A DNA stretch of 64,000 nucleotides from Mesorhizobium sp. (GTDB taxonomy: Bacteria > Pseudomonadota > Alphaproteobacteria > Rhizobiales > Rhizobiaceae): NCBI GenBank assembly GCA_004020315.1, contig SAQG01000027.1:1-64000 (forward strand), in the 5' to 3' direction. A program made the translations under genes and the position numbers. How positions within the stretch are numbered: the stretch's first letter is position 1; every line of letters starts with the position of its first letter. The notes beneath the pieces are model-generated. The model ran no database searches and was not told the DNA's origin. It saw only the letters and a program-made list of their open reading frames with translations. Positions 18,901-28,930 of this stretch are shown piece by piece.

Positions 18901-18945
18901 CAAGAGTTAGGCGGGCAAGAGTCAGACGGGCAAGAGTCAGGCAAC
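18901..18945. repeat. 15-bp tandem repeat upstream of cysK
   Basis: Three head-to-tail 15-base units of the type CAAGAGTYAGRCGGG, the last one degenerate at its end. The array stops 12 bases before the cysK start, abutting its ribosome site. Confidence 0.88.
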
Positions 18946-19075
18946 TAAGTCTCGACAAGGCAGGATAAAGCCTTCGGCCGCGCAAGATAGTCTGCCGTTT
19001 GAAAATATCAGAGTGGGTCGCATTCTGAAAACATCCTCGCCCCGGAAAAGCATTTCAGGCGTGGCCAAAACTGGC

Positions 19076-19693
19076 CTATTGCCGGGCGGCGATCGCGGCG
19101 GCCGCTCCGACCATGAAAGCGGCGGCGGTGCGGTTCAGCGCCCTCAGCGCGCGCGGCGACTTCAGGAGACCGCGCGCCTTGGCCGCCAGCGCCAGATAGG
19201 GCACCAGCACCACCAGCAGCACGACGAGCGTGAGCGCGACGAGGATACCGTAGTCGGCGAGCGTGATCGTCTTAAGATCGACGATGGTCGGCGTGATGGC
19301 GAGATAGAAGATCATCGTCTTAGGATTACCGAGCGTGACGGCGAGGCCGGCAACAAAGCTCGACACCAGCCCGCCCCTGCCTTTCTTCGCCTCCACCGTT
19401 TCGGGGGTGATGCCGCTCGTCCAGAAGCGCCAGCCCAGGAAAGCGAGATAAGCAACGCCCAGCCACTTGATCGCCAGGAAAGCCATGCCGAAGGTCTGCG
19501 CGACGAGAGCAAGGCCGAGCACGACGGCGGTGAGATAAGTGAGATCGCCGAGCATCAGTCCGAAGGACATGGCGAGCGCCGAGCGAAAGCCGGACCCGAG
19601 CGCACGCGCAATAAGCGCGGTAAGCCCCGGGCCAGGAATGGCGGCGGCGATGCCGAGCGCTGCGCTATAGGCGAGGAATCCGGTGAGGGTCAT
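19076..19693 (-). CDS. LysE family amino-acid/threonine exporter
   Basis: The 205-residue protein starts at MTLTGFLAYSAALGIAAAIPGPGLTAL, the classic LysE/RhtB opening with the PGP motif. It then has about six hydrophobic helices and the internal GLAVTLGNPKTMIFYLA motif. It probably exports a neutral or basic amino acid or a homoserine-lactone-like compound. The start at the second methionine is preferred because the upstream reading would enter an intergenic fragment with CATGATCCCGAAAA, a common repeat in these genomes. Confidence 0.88.
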   Translation of the reverse strand: MTLTGFLAYSAALGIAAAIPGPGLTALIARALGSGFRSALAMSFGLMLGDLTYLTAVVLGLALVAQTFGMAFLAIKWLGVAYLAFLGWRFWTSGITPETVEAKKGRGGLVSSFVAGLAVTLGNPKTMIFYLAITPTIVDLKTITLADYGILVALTLVVLLVVLVPYLALAAKARGLLKSPRALRALNRTAAAFMVGAAAAIAARQ

Positions 19694-19829
19694 GGTTTCG
19701 GCCTTCGCGCATGATCCCGAAAACGGAATCGACCTTTTAAGACTGAGCCTTCGCACAAAGGCGGGCAGGCGTGAATTCCCTGCGGGCCGGATTCGATTGC
19801 ACCAGCGGACTGCCGGACGAACGCGCCGA

Positions 19830-21185
19830 TCAAGACGGGCTTTTGCCGTAAGTCACGCGCCAGATAGTGCCACTGCTGTCTTCGGTGACGATCAGCGCGC
19901 CGTCCTTGGCCACCGCCACGCCGGCCGGACGGCCCCAGACCGCATCGTCGGAGACGACAAAGCCGGTCATGAAATCCTCATACTCGCCGGTCGGCCTACC
20001 ATCCCTGAACTTGAGCCTTACCACCTTGTAGCCGGTCCTGATGCCGCGGTTCCACGAACCGTGCAGGGCCACGAAGGCATCGCCCTGATAATCGGACGGA
20101 AAGTTCTTGCCGTCGTAGAAGGCGATGTTGAGCGGCGCCGAATGGGCCTGCATCAGCACGTCGGGCATGGTGACCTTGCCGGCAAGATCGGGGCGTTTGC
20201 CCCTGTGGCGCGGATCCTCATTGTCGCCGATGTAATACCAGGGCCAGCCGTAGAAGGCACCGTCCTTGACTTCAGTCGCAAATTCGAACGGCACATTGTC
20301 GCCGAGCCCGTCGCGCTCGTTGACGACGCACCACAGCGAACCGGTGGCCGGCTGGACGGTCATGCCGGAACAGTTGCGCAATCCAGTGGCGACGATCCGC
20401 CTGTTTTTGCCGTCGGGGTCGAAGGCCAGCACATTGGCGCGGCCTTCCTCCGAGCCCCAGATCGCTCCAAGCGGCGTCGACTTCGCCCACGCGTCGAGGC
20501 CGCCATCCGGCTCCGCTTCGACGTCCTCGGCGACGTTCGAGCCGGAGCCGACCGATAGATAAAGCGTCTTGCCGTCCGGAGAGAAGGCGATGTCGCGGGT
20601 CCAATGACCGCTCGATGGAATATTGTCGACGATGGTTTCCGGCTCGCCGGAGGCCTTCAGGTCACCGTCCTGATAGGGAAAACGAACGATGCTGTCGCGG
20701 TTGGCGACATAGACCCATTGCGGCTTGTTTCCCGGTGGATAGAAGGCGATGCCATAGGGGCGGGTGAGTCTCGTGGCGTAGGTCGATTTCTCGGCCGGTT
20801 TCGCGCGGCCCTCAGCGAGACGGAAGATCCGTATCTGGCCGGCCTTGCTGTTGGCGACGAACAGATCACCATTCGGCGCGACGCGCACGGCGCGCGGATT
20901 ATATATACTGGAGGCGATCATCTCGGCCGAGAAGCCCGGTGGAAGCTGTGGCCTGGCGCCTTCGGGCATTTCGGCCCGGCCGGCGCTGTTCCTCGCGGAT
21001 TGGCTGAGATCGGGCGCCGGCAGGTCTTGCGGCCGGATCAGGCGTCGCACGCCCGGCCGGTCGTCCTTCCAGCCGCCGAAGGCGGCTTCGCCTGTCAGAA
21101 CCTGCTGATCCGCTTGCTGGGCGAAAGCCGCTGTCGCAAGAAACGAGGCGGCGGCAATGGCCGCAAAACCGCTAGATCGGATCAA
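19830..21185 (-). CDS. PQQ-type sorbosone dehydrogenase family protein, secreted
   Basis: The protein is a six-bladed beta-propeller of the soluble glucose/sorbosone dehydrogenase type. Recurring blades include PRAVRVAPNGDLFVANSKAGQIRIF, SPDGKTLYLSVGSGSN and HGSWNRGIRTGYKVVRL. TTG is taken as the start because GGAGGACAGG precedes it and the peptide then begins (L)IRSSGFAAIAAASFLATAAFAQQ, a good signal peptide; a longer reading adds 25 residues with no signal. It likely oxidises an aldose in the periplasm, but PQQ use is unproven. It stands alone. Confidence 0.85.
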   Translation of the reverse strand: MIRSSGFAAIAAASFLATAAFAQQADQQVLTGEAAFGGWKDDRPGVRRLIRPQDLPAPDLSQSARNSAGRAEMPEGARPQLPPGFSAEMIASSIYNPRAVRVAPNGDLFVANSKAGQIRIFRLAEGRAKPAEKSTYATRLTRPYGIAFYPPGNKPQWVYVANRDSIVRFPYQDGDLKASGEPETIVDNIPSSGHWTRDIAFSPDGKTLYLSVGSGSNVAEDVEAEPDGGLDAWAKSTPLGAIWGSEEGRANVLAFDPDGKNRRIVATGLRNCSGMTVQPATGSLWCVVNERDGLGDNVPFEFATEVKDGAFYGWPWYYIGDNEDPRHRGKRPDLAGKVTMPDVLMQAHSAPLNIAFYDGKNFPSDYQGDAFVALHGSWNRGIRTGYKVVRLKFRDGRPTGEYEDFMTGFVVSDDAVWGRPAGVAVAKDGALIVTEDSSGTIWRVTYGKSPS

Positions 21186-21299
21186 CCTGTCCTCCAAAGC
21201 TTGGCCCGGTCCTGTGAAACCGGCTAGCTCGACGGTCGTTCCGCTTGAGTGGTTCAGCACACGGAGAGTTGAAGCACATCGACCGTTTGGTTTTCGGGC

Positions 21300-21497
21300 T
21301 CAGTTCCCGGCCGCGTAGAAATCGTCGTCGAGGCGCTTTTCCAGCGCGACGAGATCGGCCGGCAGCGGCAGGCCCATGGCGCGCATCTCCCTCAGCTTTT
21401 CGCGCAGCTGCTCCTGCACTTCATGCTGATCCTCGGGCTGGTTGATCATCTGCTCGAGCAACAGGCTGATCTGGGCTTTGAATGATTCCAGCGCCAT
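21300..21497 (-). CDS. Small conserved hypothetical protein, 65 aa
   Basis: The product begins MALESFKAQISLLLEQMINQ and is helical, amphipathic and acidic-basic in alternation (EDQHEVQEQLREKLREMRAMG). AAGGAG lies directly before the ATG. It is immediately downstream of hrcA on the same strand with an 81-base gap, so it may be its operon partner. I do not recognise a named function; a coiled-coil or scaffold role is possible. Confidence 0.7.
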   Translation of the reverse strand: MALESFKAQISLLLEQMINQPEDQHEVQEQLREKLREMRAMGLPLPADLVALEKRLDDDFYAAGN

Positions 21498-21578
21498 TTT
21501 TTTCTCCTTGAGGTCCCCTAAAGCGGGTCGCGTTTGAAGGGATTCGTGCGACGCGCTTTGGTTTTTGGGCGACATGCA

Positions 21579-22676
21579 TTACCGCAGCATGCGGGAAATA
21601 AGCTGCGCGGTATAGTCGACCATCGGCACGATGCGTGCGTAGTTCAGCCGAGTCGGGCCGATGACGCCGAGCGCGCCGATGACGCGGGCGTCCTTGTCGC
21701 GATAGGGCGCCACGACCAGCGACGAGCCCGACAGCGAAAACAGCTTGTTTTCCGAGCCGATGAAGATGCGCACGCCGGAGCCTTCCTCGGCGAGGTCGAG
21801 AAGCTGAATCAGCCCGTCCTGCGTCTCCAAATCCTCGAACAAATGCCGCAGCAGCTCGATGTCGGCCTGGGCGGTGACGTTCTCCAGCAGATTGGCGCGG
21901 CCGCGCACGATGAGACGCGCCGGCAGGCCGCTTTCGGCGCCTGCCCAGACCGCAAGGCCCTTCTCGACCAAATCCTGCGACAGCGTGTCGAGGGCGGCCT
22001 TGGTCTCTTCCTTGATACGCGCGATCTCGATCCGCGCCTCGGCCAGCGTGCGACCGCGGATATGGGCGTTGAGGAAATTCGAGGCTTCGTGCAGTTGCGA
22101 GACGGTGATGCCGGCGGGCAGGTCGACGACGCGGTTTTCGACGTCGCCGTTCTGCGATACCAGCACGGCCAGCGCCTTGTTCGGCTCGAGCTGGATAAAC
22201 TCGATGTGCTTGAGCGCCACCTCGTTCTTGGCGGCAAGCACGAGGCCGGCGCCGCGCGACATTCCGGACAACATCTGGCTGGCCTCGGTGAGCATGTGCT
22301 CCAGCGTCGCGCCAGAGCCGGAGGCGCGCACCTGCGCCTCGATGGTGCGGCGCTCCTCGTCGGAGAGGTCGCCAAGCTCCATGAAGGCATCGACGAAGAA
22401 GCGCAGGCCGGCCTGGGTCGGCAATCGGCCGGCCGAGATATGCGGCGCGTAGATCAGGCCGAGATGCTCGAGATCGCTCATCACGTTTCGGATGGTGGCC
22501 GGCGACAGCGAAGACGGCAGGATACGCGACAGGCTGCGCGAGCCGACCGGCTCGCCGTCCTTCAAATAGGAATCGACAATGCGCCGAAAGATATCGCGCG
22601 AACGCATGTCGAGCGATTGAAGCGCGGGCGACTGAAGCACTGGCGACTGGGAACTGGGATCGACTGCCTTGGTCAT
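21579..22676 (-). CDS. hrcA: Heat-inducible transcription repressor HrcA
   Basis: The 365-residue protein has an N-terminal winged helix beginning DMRSRDIFRRIVDSYL, then GEPVGSRSLSRILPSSLSPATIRNVMSDLEHLG, the hallmark of HrcA. The dimerisation body and the C-terminal GALGVIGPTRLNYARIVPMVDY follow. It represses chaperone operons by binding CIRCE; no CIRCE element is seen here. The first 20 residues contain a 5-residue repeat (QSPVL, QSPAL, QSL) encoded by 15-base units. The gene is divergent from rph. Confidence 0.95.
   Translation of the reverse strand: MTKAVDPSSQSPVLQSPALQSLDMRSRDIFRRIVDSYLKDGEPVGSRSLSRILPSSLSPATIRNVMSDLEHLGLIYAPHISAGRLPTQAGLRFFVDAFMELGDLSDEERRTIEAQVRASGSGATLEHMLTEASQMLSGMSRGAGLVLAAKNEVALKHIEFIQLEPNKALAVLVSQNGDVENRVVDLPAGITVSQLHEASNFLNAHIRGRTLAEARIEIARIKEETKAALDTLSQDLVEKGLAVWAGAESGLPARLIVRGRANLLENVTAQADIELLRHLFEDLETQDGLIQLLDLAEEGSGVRIFIGSENKLFSLSGSSLVVAPYRDKDARVIGALGVIGPTRLNYARIVPMVDYTAQLISRMLR
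22611..22664. repeat. 15-bp tandem repeat inside the 5' end of hrcA
   Basis: Units of 15 bases (AAGCGCGGGCGACTG, AAGCACTGGCGACTG) plus flanking partial copies. In the hrcA frame they encode a pentapeptide repeat QSPxL that precedes the conserved DMRSRD start of the winged helix. Confidence 0.85.
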
Positions 22677-22702
22677 TTCGAGCCAAATACCTCCGGCCCA
22701 AA

Positions 22703-22730
22703 GATATAGACTTCGGCCACGCCGGCGCAA
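22703..22730 (-). promoter_or_regulatory. Possible hrcA promoter
   Basis: On the minus strand TTGCGC, a 16-base gap, then TATATC upstream of hrcA. The match is modest and no CIRCE is present. Confidence 0.3.
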
Positions 22731-22810
22731 CTGGTCCATTTTCCTTTGCGCCTCTCGTCGCGTGCGGCTACAAGCCGGCCACGATTCCGAAAAATAGGAA
22801 AAAAGCCTGA

Positions 22811-23527
22811 ATGCGCCCTTCTAAACGCCAATTCGACGAAATGCGCGCCATCTCCTTCGAGCGCGGCGTCTCCAAGCACGCGGAAGGTTCGTGCCTGGTG
22901 AAGTTCGGCGACACGCATGTGCTGTGCACCGCCAGCCTCGAGGAAAAGGTGCCGGGCTGGATGCGCAATTCTGGCAAGGGCTGGGTGACGGCGGAATACG
23001 GCATGCTGCCGCGCTCGACCGGCGAGCGCATGCGCCGTGAAGCTTCGGCCGGCAAGCAAGGCGGCCGCACGCTGGAGATCCAGCGGCTGATCGGCCGTTC
23101 CCTGCGCGCCGTGGTCGACCTGCAGGCGCTGGGCGAGCAGCAGATCACCGTTGACTGCGACGTGATCCAGGCCGATGGCGGCACGCGCACCGCCTCGATC
23201 ACCGGTGGCTGGGTGGCGCTCCATGACTGCCTGCGCTGGATGGAGGCCCGGCAGATGGCCAGCGTCGCCAAGGTGCTGAAGGATCATGTCGCGGCTATTT
23301 CCTGCGGCATCCATGACGGCCAGCCGGTTATCGACCTCGATTATCTCGAGGATTCCTCGGCCGGCACCGACGCCAACTTCGTCATGACCGGCAAGGGCGG
23401 CATCGTCGAGATACAGGGCACGGCCGAGGGCGAGCCGTTCTCGGAAGAGCAATTCACGGCGCTGATGGAACTGGCCAAGAAGGGCATCCAGCGGCTGGTC
23501 AGCCTGCAGCAGATGGCGGTAGCTTAA
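22811..23527 (+). CDS. rph: Ribonuclease PH
   Basis: The 238-residue protein begins MRPSKRQFDEMRAISFERGVSKHAEGSCLVKFG and contains the phosphorolytic core with GSRTAS-like QADGGTRTASITGGWVALHD and the phosphate-binding RS/RR segments (LPRSTGERMRRE). It trims 3' ends of tRNA precursors. It heads the operon rph, VOC protein, rdgB, hemW. It is divergent from hrcA, an arrangement common in rhizobia. Confidence 0.95.
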   Translation: MRPSKRQFDEMRAISFERGVSKHAEGSCLVKFGDTHVLCTASLEEKVPGWMRNSGKGWVTAEYGMLPRSTGERMRREASAGKQGGRTLEIQRLIGRSLRAVVDLQALGEQQITVDCDVIQADGGTRTASITGGWVALHDCLRWMEARQMASVAKVLKDHVAAISCGIHDGQPVIDLDYLEDSSAGTDANFVMTGKGGIVEIQGTAEGEPFSEEQFTALMELAKKGIQRLVSLQQMAVA

Positions 23528-23534
23528 CCCTGCC

Positions 23535-23945
23535 ATGACACCCTCGGCCATCCTCGAATCAGCCCTCTACGTGACCGACCTCGATGCCGCGGAAAAATTC
23601 TATTCCGGCGTGCTTGGGCTCGATCTGCTGGGCAAGGTCGACGGCAGGCATCTTTTCTTCCGTTGCGGGGACGGCGTGCTGCTCATCTTCAATGCCGAGG
23701 CGACCAAGGTGCCGCCGGCGCTCGATGCCAGGCTGAAAGTGCCGCCGCACGGCACTGTCGGCGACGGCCATCTCTGCTTTGCGGCCAGCGCGGACGAGAT
23801 CGTGCGCTGGAAAGCGCATCTGGAAGCGAAGAAGATTGCCATCGAAAGCGAGTTCGAATGGCCGCAAGGCGGCCGCTCGATCTATATTCGCGACCCTTCC
23901 GGCAATTCGATCGAATTCGCCGAACCAAGAATCTGGGGCCTCTGA
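23535..23945 (+). CDS. VOC (glyoxalase/bleomycin-resistance) fold protein
   Basis: The 136-residue protein has paired beta-alpha-beta modules of the VOC fold: ILESALYVTDLDAAEKFYSGVLGL at the N terminus and GGRSIYIRDPSGNSIEFAEP at the C terminus with the conserved acidic ligand. It may act as a metal-dependent lyase, dioxygenase or binding protein; the substrate is unknown. It begins seven bases after rph and its stop overlaps the start of rdgB (TGATG). Confidence 0.88.
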   Translation: MTPSAILESALYVTDLDAAEKFYSGVLGLDLLGKVDGRHLFFRCGDGVLLIFNAEATKVPPALDARLKVPPHGTVGDGHLCFAASADEIVRWKAHLEAKKIAIESEFEWPQGGRSIYIRDPSGNSIEFAEPRIWGL

Positions 23946-24607
23946 TGCATTCGCTTGATGGGCATAAGATCGTCGTCGCCAGCCACAACGCCGGCAAACT
24001 GCGCGAATTTGCCGATCTGATGGCGCCATTCGGCATAGAAGCGAAGTCGGCTAAGGAATACGGCCTGCCGGAGCCGATCGAGACCGGCACCACCTTCGAG
24101 GAGAACGCCTATATCAAGGCTTTTGCCGCCGCCAAGGCGACAGGCCTGCCGGCGTTGTCGGACGATTCCGGCCTCTGCGTCGACGCGCTGGGCGGAGCGC
24201 CCGGCGTCTACACCGCCAACTGGGCCGAGGCGCTGGATGGCTCCCGCGATTTCGGCGTGGCGATGCAGCGAGCGGAAGTGGCGTTGCAGGAAGTCGGCGC
24301 GGTCGCGCCTGCGCAGCGCAAGGGCCGCTTCGTCGCCGTCATCTGCCTGGCCTTTCCCGACGGCGCGGCCGAATATTTCCGCGGCGAGGTCGAAGGCACG
24401 CTGGTATGGCCGCCGCGCGGCGAACTAGGCTTCGGCTACGACCCGGTGTTCGTGCCGGACGGTTTCGAAAAGACCTTCGGCGAGATGACCGCAGAGGAAA
24501 AACATGGTTGGAAGCCCGGCCAGCCGACGGCATTGTCGCACCGCGCCCGTGCCTTCCAGAAATTCGCCCAAGCCAGACTGGATCTGGCACGATCGGCCGT
24601 GAAATGA
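23945..24607 (+). CDS. rdgB: XTP/dITP diphosphatase
   Basis: The 220-residue enzyme has VASHNAGKLREF near the N terminus, the SDDSGLCVDALGGAPGVY active-site motif, and GELGFGYDPVFVPDG near the C terminus. It hydrolyses inosine and xanthosine triphosphates to stop their use in DNA. It is coupled to neighbours on both sides by start-stop overlaps. Confidence 0.96.
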   Translation: MHSLDGHKIVVASHNAGKLREFADLMAPFGIEAKSAKEYGLPEPIETGTTFEENAYIKAFAAAKATGLPALSDDSGLCVDALGGAPGVYTANWAEALDGSRDFGVAMQRAEVALQEVGAVAPAQRKGRFVAVICLAFPDGAAEYFRGEVEGTLVWPPRGELGFGYDPVFVPDGFEKTFGEMTAEEKHGWKPGQPTALSHRARAFQKFAQARLDLARSAVK

Positions 24608-25767
24608 CCATGCTGCTCGACCGCAGCCCCGGCTTCGGCGTCTACATTCACTGGCCGTTCTGCGCGGCCAAGTGCCCCTATTGCGACTTCAACAGCCATG
24701 TCCGCCACCAGCCGGTCGACCAGGAGCGTTTTGCCCGCGCCTTCGAGACCGAGCTTGCGACAATGCGCAACCGCACCGGACCGCGCGAGGTGACCAGCAT
24801 TTTTCTCGGCGGCGGCACGCCATCGCTGATGAAGCCGGAAACCGTGGCGACGGTGCTGGACGCGGTGGCGAAGAACTGGACGGTGCCCCCCGGCATCGAG
24901 GTGACGCTGGAAGCCAACCCCTCTTCGGTCGAGGCCGAGCGCTTTCGCGGCTACCGGGCGGCAGGCGTCAACCGCGTCTCGCTCGGCGTGCAGGCGCTGA
25001 ACGATAAGGATCTGCGCTTTCTCGGCCGGCTGCACAACGTCGACGAAGCGCTGCATGCGATTGGCCTGGCACGCGAAATCTTTCCGCGGCTGTCCTTCGA
25101 TCTGATCTATGCGCGGCCCGGCCAGACAGCGGAAGCGTGGCAGGCGGAGCTCGAGCAGGCGATCGGCCACGCCGCCGACCATCTGTCGCTCTACCAGCTG
25201 ACCATCGAGGAAGGCACGCCGTTCCACGCGTTGCATGCGGCCAGGAAATTCGCCATTCCCGACAATGACCATGCCGCCGATCTCTACGCACTGACGCAGG
25301 AGATCACCGCCGCGCATGGGCTGCCGGCCTACGAGATTTCCAACCACGCCAGATCAGGCGCCGAAAGCCGGCACAATCTCACCTATTGGCGCTATGGCGA
25401 ATATGTCGGCGTAGGTCCCGGCGCGCATGGCCGCTTCGTCGAAAACGGCCGCCGCGTGGTGACGATCGCGGAGAAAATGCCGGAGACCTGGGCCAATCTG
25501 GTCGAGGCCAAGGGCCATGGCGTCACCGGCGGCGAGATCCTGACGCGCTCGGAGGAGGCCGACGAGTTCCTCTTGATGGGGCTGAGGCTGGCCGAGGGCA
25601 TCGACCTCTCCCGCTACGAAGCGTTTTCCGGCCGCGGCCTGTCGACGGCGCGGCTGTCGGTGCTGCAGGGCGAGGGGCTGGTGGCGCCGATCGGCAACGC
25701 CCGCCTGCGCGCAACGCCGGCCGGCATGATCGTGCTCGACGCCGTCGTAGCGGACCTGGCGCGGTAG
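24604..25767 (+). CDS. hemW: Heme chaperone HemW (radical SAM, HemN-like)
   Basis: The 387-residue protein carries the radical-SAM cluster motif CAAKCPYCDF (CxxxCxxC), the SAM-binding FLGGGTPSLM, and NRVSLGVQAL, with the C-terminal HemN domain. It lacks the longer N terminus of true oxygen-independent coproporphyrinogen oxidase, so the heme-trafficking HemW is preferred. The start ATG overlaps the rdgB stop. It closes the rph operon; a following 280-base gap holds no gene or clear terminator. Confidence 0.92.
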   Translation: MTMLLDRSPGFGVYIHWPFCAAKCPYCDFNSHVRHQPVDQERFARAFETELATMRNRTGPREVTSIFLGGGTPSLMKPETVATVLDAVAKNWTVPPGIEVTLEANPSSVEAERFRGYRAAGVNRVSLGVQALNDKDLRFLGRLHNVDEALHAIGLAREIFPRLSFDLIYARPGQTAEAWQAELEQAIGHAADHLSLYQLTIEEGTPFHALHAARKFAIPDNDHAADLYALTQEITAAHGLPAYEISNHARSGAESRHNLTYWRYGEYVGVGPGAHGRFVENGRRVVTIAEKMPETWANLVEAKGHGVTGGEILTRSEEADEFLLMGLRLAEGIDLSRYEAFSGRGLSTARLSVLQGEGLVAPIGNARLRATPAGMIVLDAVVADLAR

Positions 25768-26049
25768 AGCATAGGCCAGGAGCTGAACTGTCATAGACAA
25801 TTTATCGGCCCACGCAAGGATGCTGGAAGTTCGGCTTGCCCGACTACCAACGCAAGGCGCTTACCTTCCGCAGCGCTTAGCGGCGTTGAAACGCCCAGCA
25901 CCATCAGAAGCAGAAAAATGTCTGAAGATTTCTGAGCCCCATGGCTGCCCTCTGCGCTAGCAAAGCCTGGGCAGGAAAAGCATTGGTGTCAACATGGGAA
26001 TAGGTGTTAGGCGTGTGAGCGGCGTTCGAAAATCTTACTGCTGGCGTGC

Positions 26050-26955
26050 CTATTTTAGGCTGAATACCTCGATCATCTCGGCGCGCCCTTTGACCTCGTG
26101 ATAGCCGCAGGACTTGAAATAATGTCTACCTTCAGGCCAGTGCTCGACGAATTGGGCGCTGACCAACAGCGGCCTGTCCAGTTTTCGCGTCAATCCCTCA
26201 ATCCGCAAGGCCAAATTCACGGCATCGCCCAGCGCGGTGTTGATGCCTTTGCCCATAGCGCCGATAGCAACTTCACCCACATGAAGGCCAATGCGGCAGT
26301 CGAGTACGATGTCTTGTTGTTCCCTGACCAGTACTCGGGTTGGCGACGTAGCCGCGTCTTCCGCGGCGCGGAGCGCCTGGGCAGCCTCAACCGCAGAGGC
26401 ACAGACATCCGCTGCGGTCCCGTGCCAATATGCAAACACACAATCACCGATGAATTTGTCGATCGAGGCACCGTAGTGCTTCAAAATCACATTGCAGTCC
26501 ATATACCACTCGGCCAAGAGGGCCGCCACCTGTTCCGGGGCTAGCCTTTCGCTAATTCCGGTAAACTCCTTCAAATCAGCAACGAACAGGGTGGCCGGCC
26601 GGCTCTTAGGGGCTGCCGGCTTGCCCCATTGAGTTTTTGTGTTCGCCGCTTGCGAATCTAGATCGGGGGCAGTCGTGCCCTGTTCGAAAAGAAAAATCGA
26701 TCTGCCGAACTGGACGCGATCGCCGGTGTGCAGCACACGCGCGGTTGTGAGCGCCACGTCATTCACATAACTGCCATTGGCACTGCCGACATCAACAACC
26801 CAGTAGTTCGCGCCGTCGCGCCGGATCGTTGCATGCTGGCGCGAAACTTCCCCGTCTGCCAAGCGTATGGTGGCATTTTCGCCACGACCAATCAGGTTGA
26901 AATCTCCCAGCTTATAGGCCTCTCTGTTGCTCAGTGCGGTTAAAGTTGCCGACAT
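26050..26955 (-). CDS. FHA domain-adenylate/guanylate cyclase
   Basis: The protein (301 residues from MSATLTALS) has an FHA phospho-threonine binding domain at about 16-90 (GRGENATIR, VSRQHATI, SANGSYVND) followed by a class III cyclase domain at about 122-295. The metal aspartates D127 (VADLKEFT) and D171 (IDKFIGDCVF) are present, as is the GDAVNLALRIEG transition-state Asn/Arg segment, so it should be active. A GGAGAGG site supports this start over a longer one. It would make cyclic AMP or GMP in response to a phosphorylated partner. No kinase gene is adjacent. Confidence 0.9.
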   Translation of the reverse strand: MSATLTALSNREAYKLGDFNLIGRGENATIRLADGEVSRQHATIRRDGANYWVVDVGSANGSYVNDVALTTARVLHTGDRVQFGRSIFLFEQGTTAPDLDSQAANTKTQWGKPAAPKSRPATLFVADLKEFTGISERLAPEQVAALLAEWYMDCNVILKHYGASIDKFIGDCVFAYWHGTAADVCASAVEAAQALRAAEDAATSPTRVLVREQQDIVLDCRIGLHVGEVAIGAMGKGINTALGDAVNLALRIEGLTRKLDRPLLVSAQFVEHWPEGRHYFKSCGYHEVKGRAEMIEVFSLK

Positions 26956-27051
26956 AATCCTCTCCGGTACGCTCAAACGCGCACGCAGGTCCAATATTAA
27001 CACGGAGCGTTACGAAACAGAGACTGGCGGCCCATCATACAAAAGGAGCTG

Positions 27052-27372
27052 GTGAAGAACGTCCTCTTCGTATGCAGTCAGAACCGCTTGCGCAGCCCGA
27101 CCGCGGAACAGGTGTTTTCTAGTCGAAGGGATATCGAAGTCGCATCGGCCGGCACGAACCACGATGCCGACAACCCGTTGACGCACGACCTCGTCTCCTG
27201 GGCCGACATCATCTTCGTGATGGAAAAGGCGCACCGCGCCTAACTGCAGAAGAAATTCAAGGCCAGCCTGAAGAGGGCTCGCGTGATCTGCCTCTACATT
27301 CCGGACGACTATGAGTTCATGGAAGGTCTGGTGGGTCTGCTGGAAGCGTCTCGAAGTATCTGGGTGATTTGA
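27052..27372 (+). pseudogene. Low-molecular-weight tyrosine phosphatase-like gene, decayed
   Basis: A ribosome site (AAGGAG) and GTG start a reading that opens MKNVLFVCSQNRLRSPTAEQVF, a variant of the LMW-PTP loop (here CSQNRLRSP), and continues to IIFVMEKAHRA. It then meets an in-frame TAA at 27241-27243. The family pattern resumes after it (LQKKFKASLKRARVICLYIPDDYEF), and a second lesion near 27350 shifts SKYLGD out of frame. The total would be about 107 residues. Two independent lesions favour real decay over a single read error. Confidence 0.75.
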
Positions 27373-27439
27373 TGTGGCCGAGCGTTTCCCCCACGCTTTT
27401 GAGAGAAGTGTCTCGGGCCAATCGCGAAGGTTGCGGTAG

Positions 27440-27628
27440 TCAGGCGTCGTGCTTGGGGCGGCGCTTGGCGTGGTCTTTCTCGGCGTCAGCTTCGCCGTCC
27501 GGAGCCGGCTTGGCGTCGCCCTTATCGCGGCGGGCGCGGTATCGATCGCTTGTCGGATGTGGGGGCGCTCCATTGCGGGAGCTTTTCGTTTCAAGGCGGG
27601 TGATGAAAATGTCGAAGCGATTGGGCAT
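27440..27628 (-). CDS. Possible small protein, 62 aa
   Basis: The reading begins MPNRFDIFITRLETKSSRNG and ends in a charged, lysine/arginine-rich tail (DGEADAEKDHAKRRPKHDA). GGAG stands 13 bases before the ATG, only eight bases after the stop of the next gene upstream, so it could be translated from the same message. No family is recognised and composition is low-complexity, so it may be spurious. Confidence 0.35.
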   Translation of the reverse strand: MPNRFDIFITRLETKSSRNGAPPHPTSDRYRARRDKGDAKPAPDGEADAEKDHAKRRPKHDA

Positions 27629-27635
27629 CGTCTGG

Positions 27636-27833
27636 TCAGTGCTCCATCGTGCTGCCGGTGCCGGTCGAGGGCTGGATTTCCAGGTTGGTTGCCTTTGAAG
27701 GACGACGCTTTCGCGGTTTTTTGGCCGGGCCCGCGCCGGCTTTGGCGGGCTGGCTCTTGTCCTTTCGCGCGGCAAAGCGCTCGCGCCCTGCATAGTAGGG
27801 TTCGAAAACGTCCTGTATCTTGAGGCTGTCCAT
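27636..27833 (-). CDS. Small basic-tailed protein, 65 aa
   Basis: A strong GGGAGGAG stands before the ATG. The product begins MDSLKIQDVFEPYYAGRERFAARKDK and then becomes an alanine-, proline- and lysine-rich tail (PAKKPRKRRPSK). The tail could bind nucleic acid. I do not recognise a family. It is divergent from rsmI. Confidence 0.5.
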   Translation of the reverse strand: MDSLKIQDVFEPYYAGRERFAARKDKSQPAKAGAGPAKKPRKRRPSKATNLEIQPSTGTGSTMEH

Positions 27834-28000
27834 CCTGCTCCTCCCGAGATCAGGGGTAAATCCGCCGGGCACGGTTTCGTTCCGTACTGTGGCGAAGGCA
27901 TGGCGACCGCTTGACTTCGGCACCGGTTTTGCAACCAGGCGTGAGCCGTGCCAAACAGGGCCGAATGCATTCAAGTGTCAGAGCCTGACGGGGGACACCG

Positions 28001-28922
<922 letters not shown>

Positions 28923-28930
<8 letters not shown>

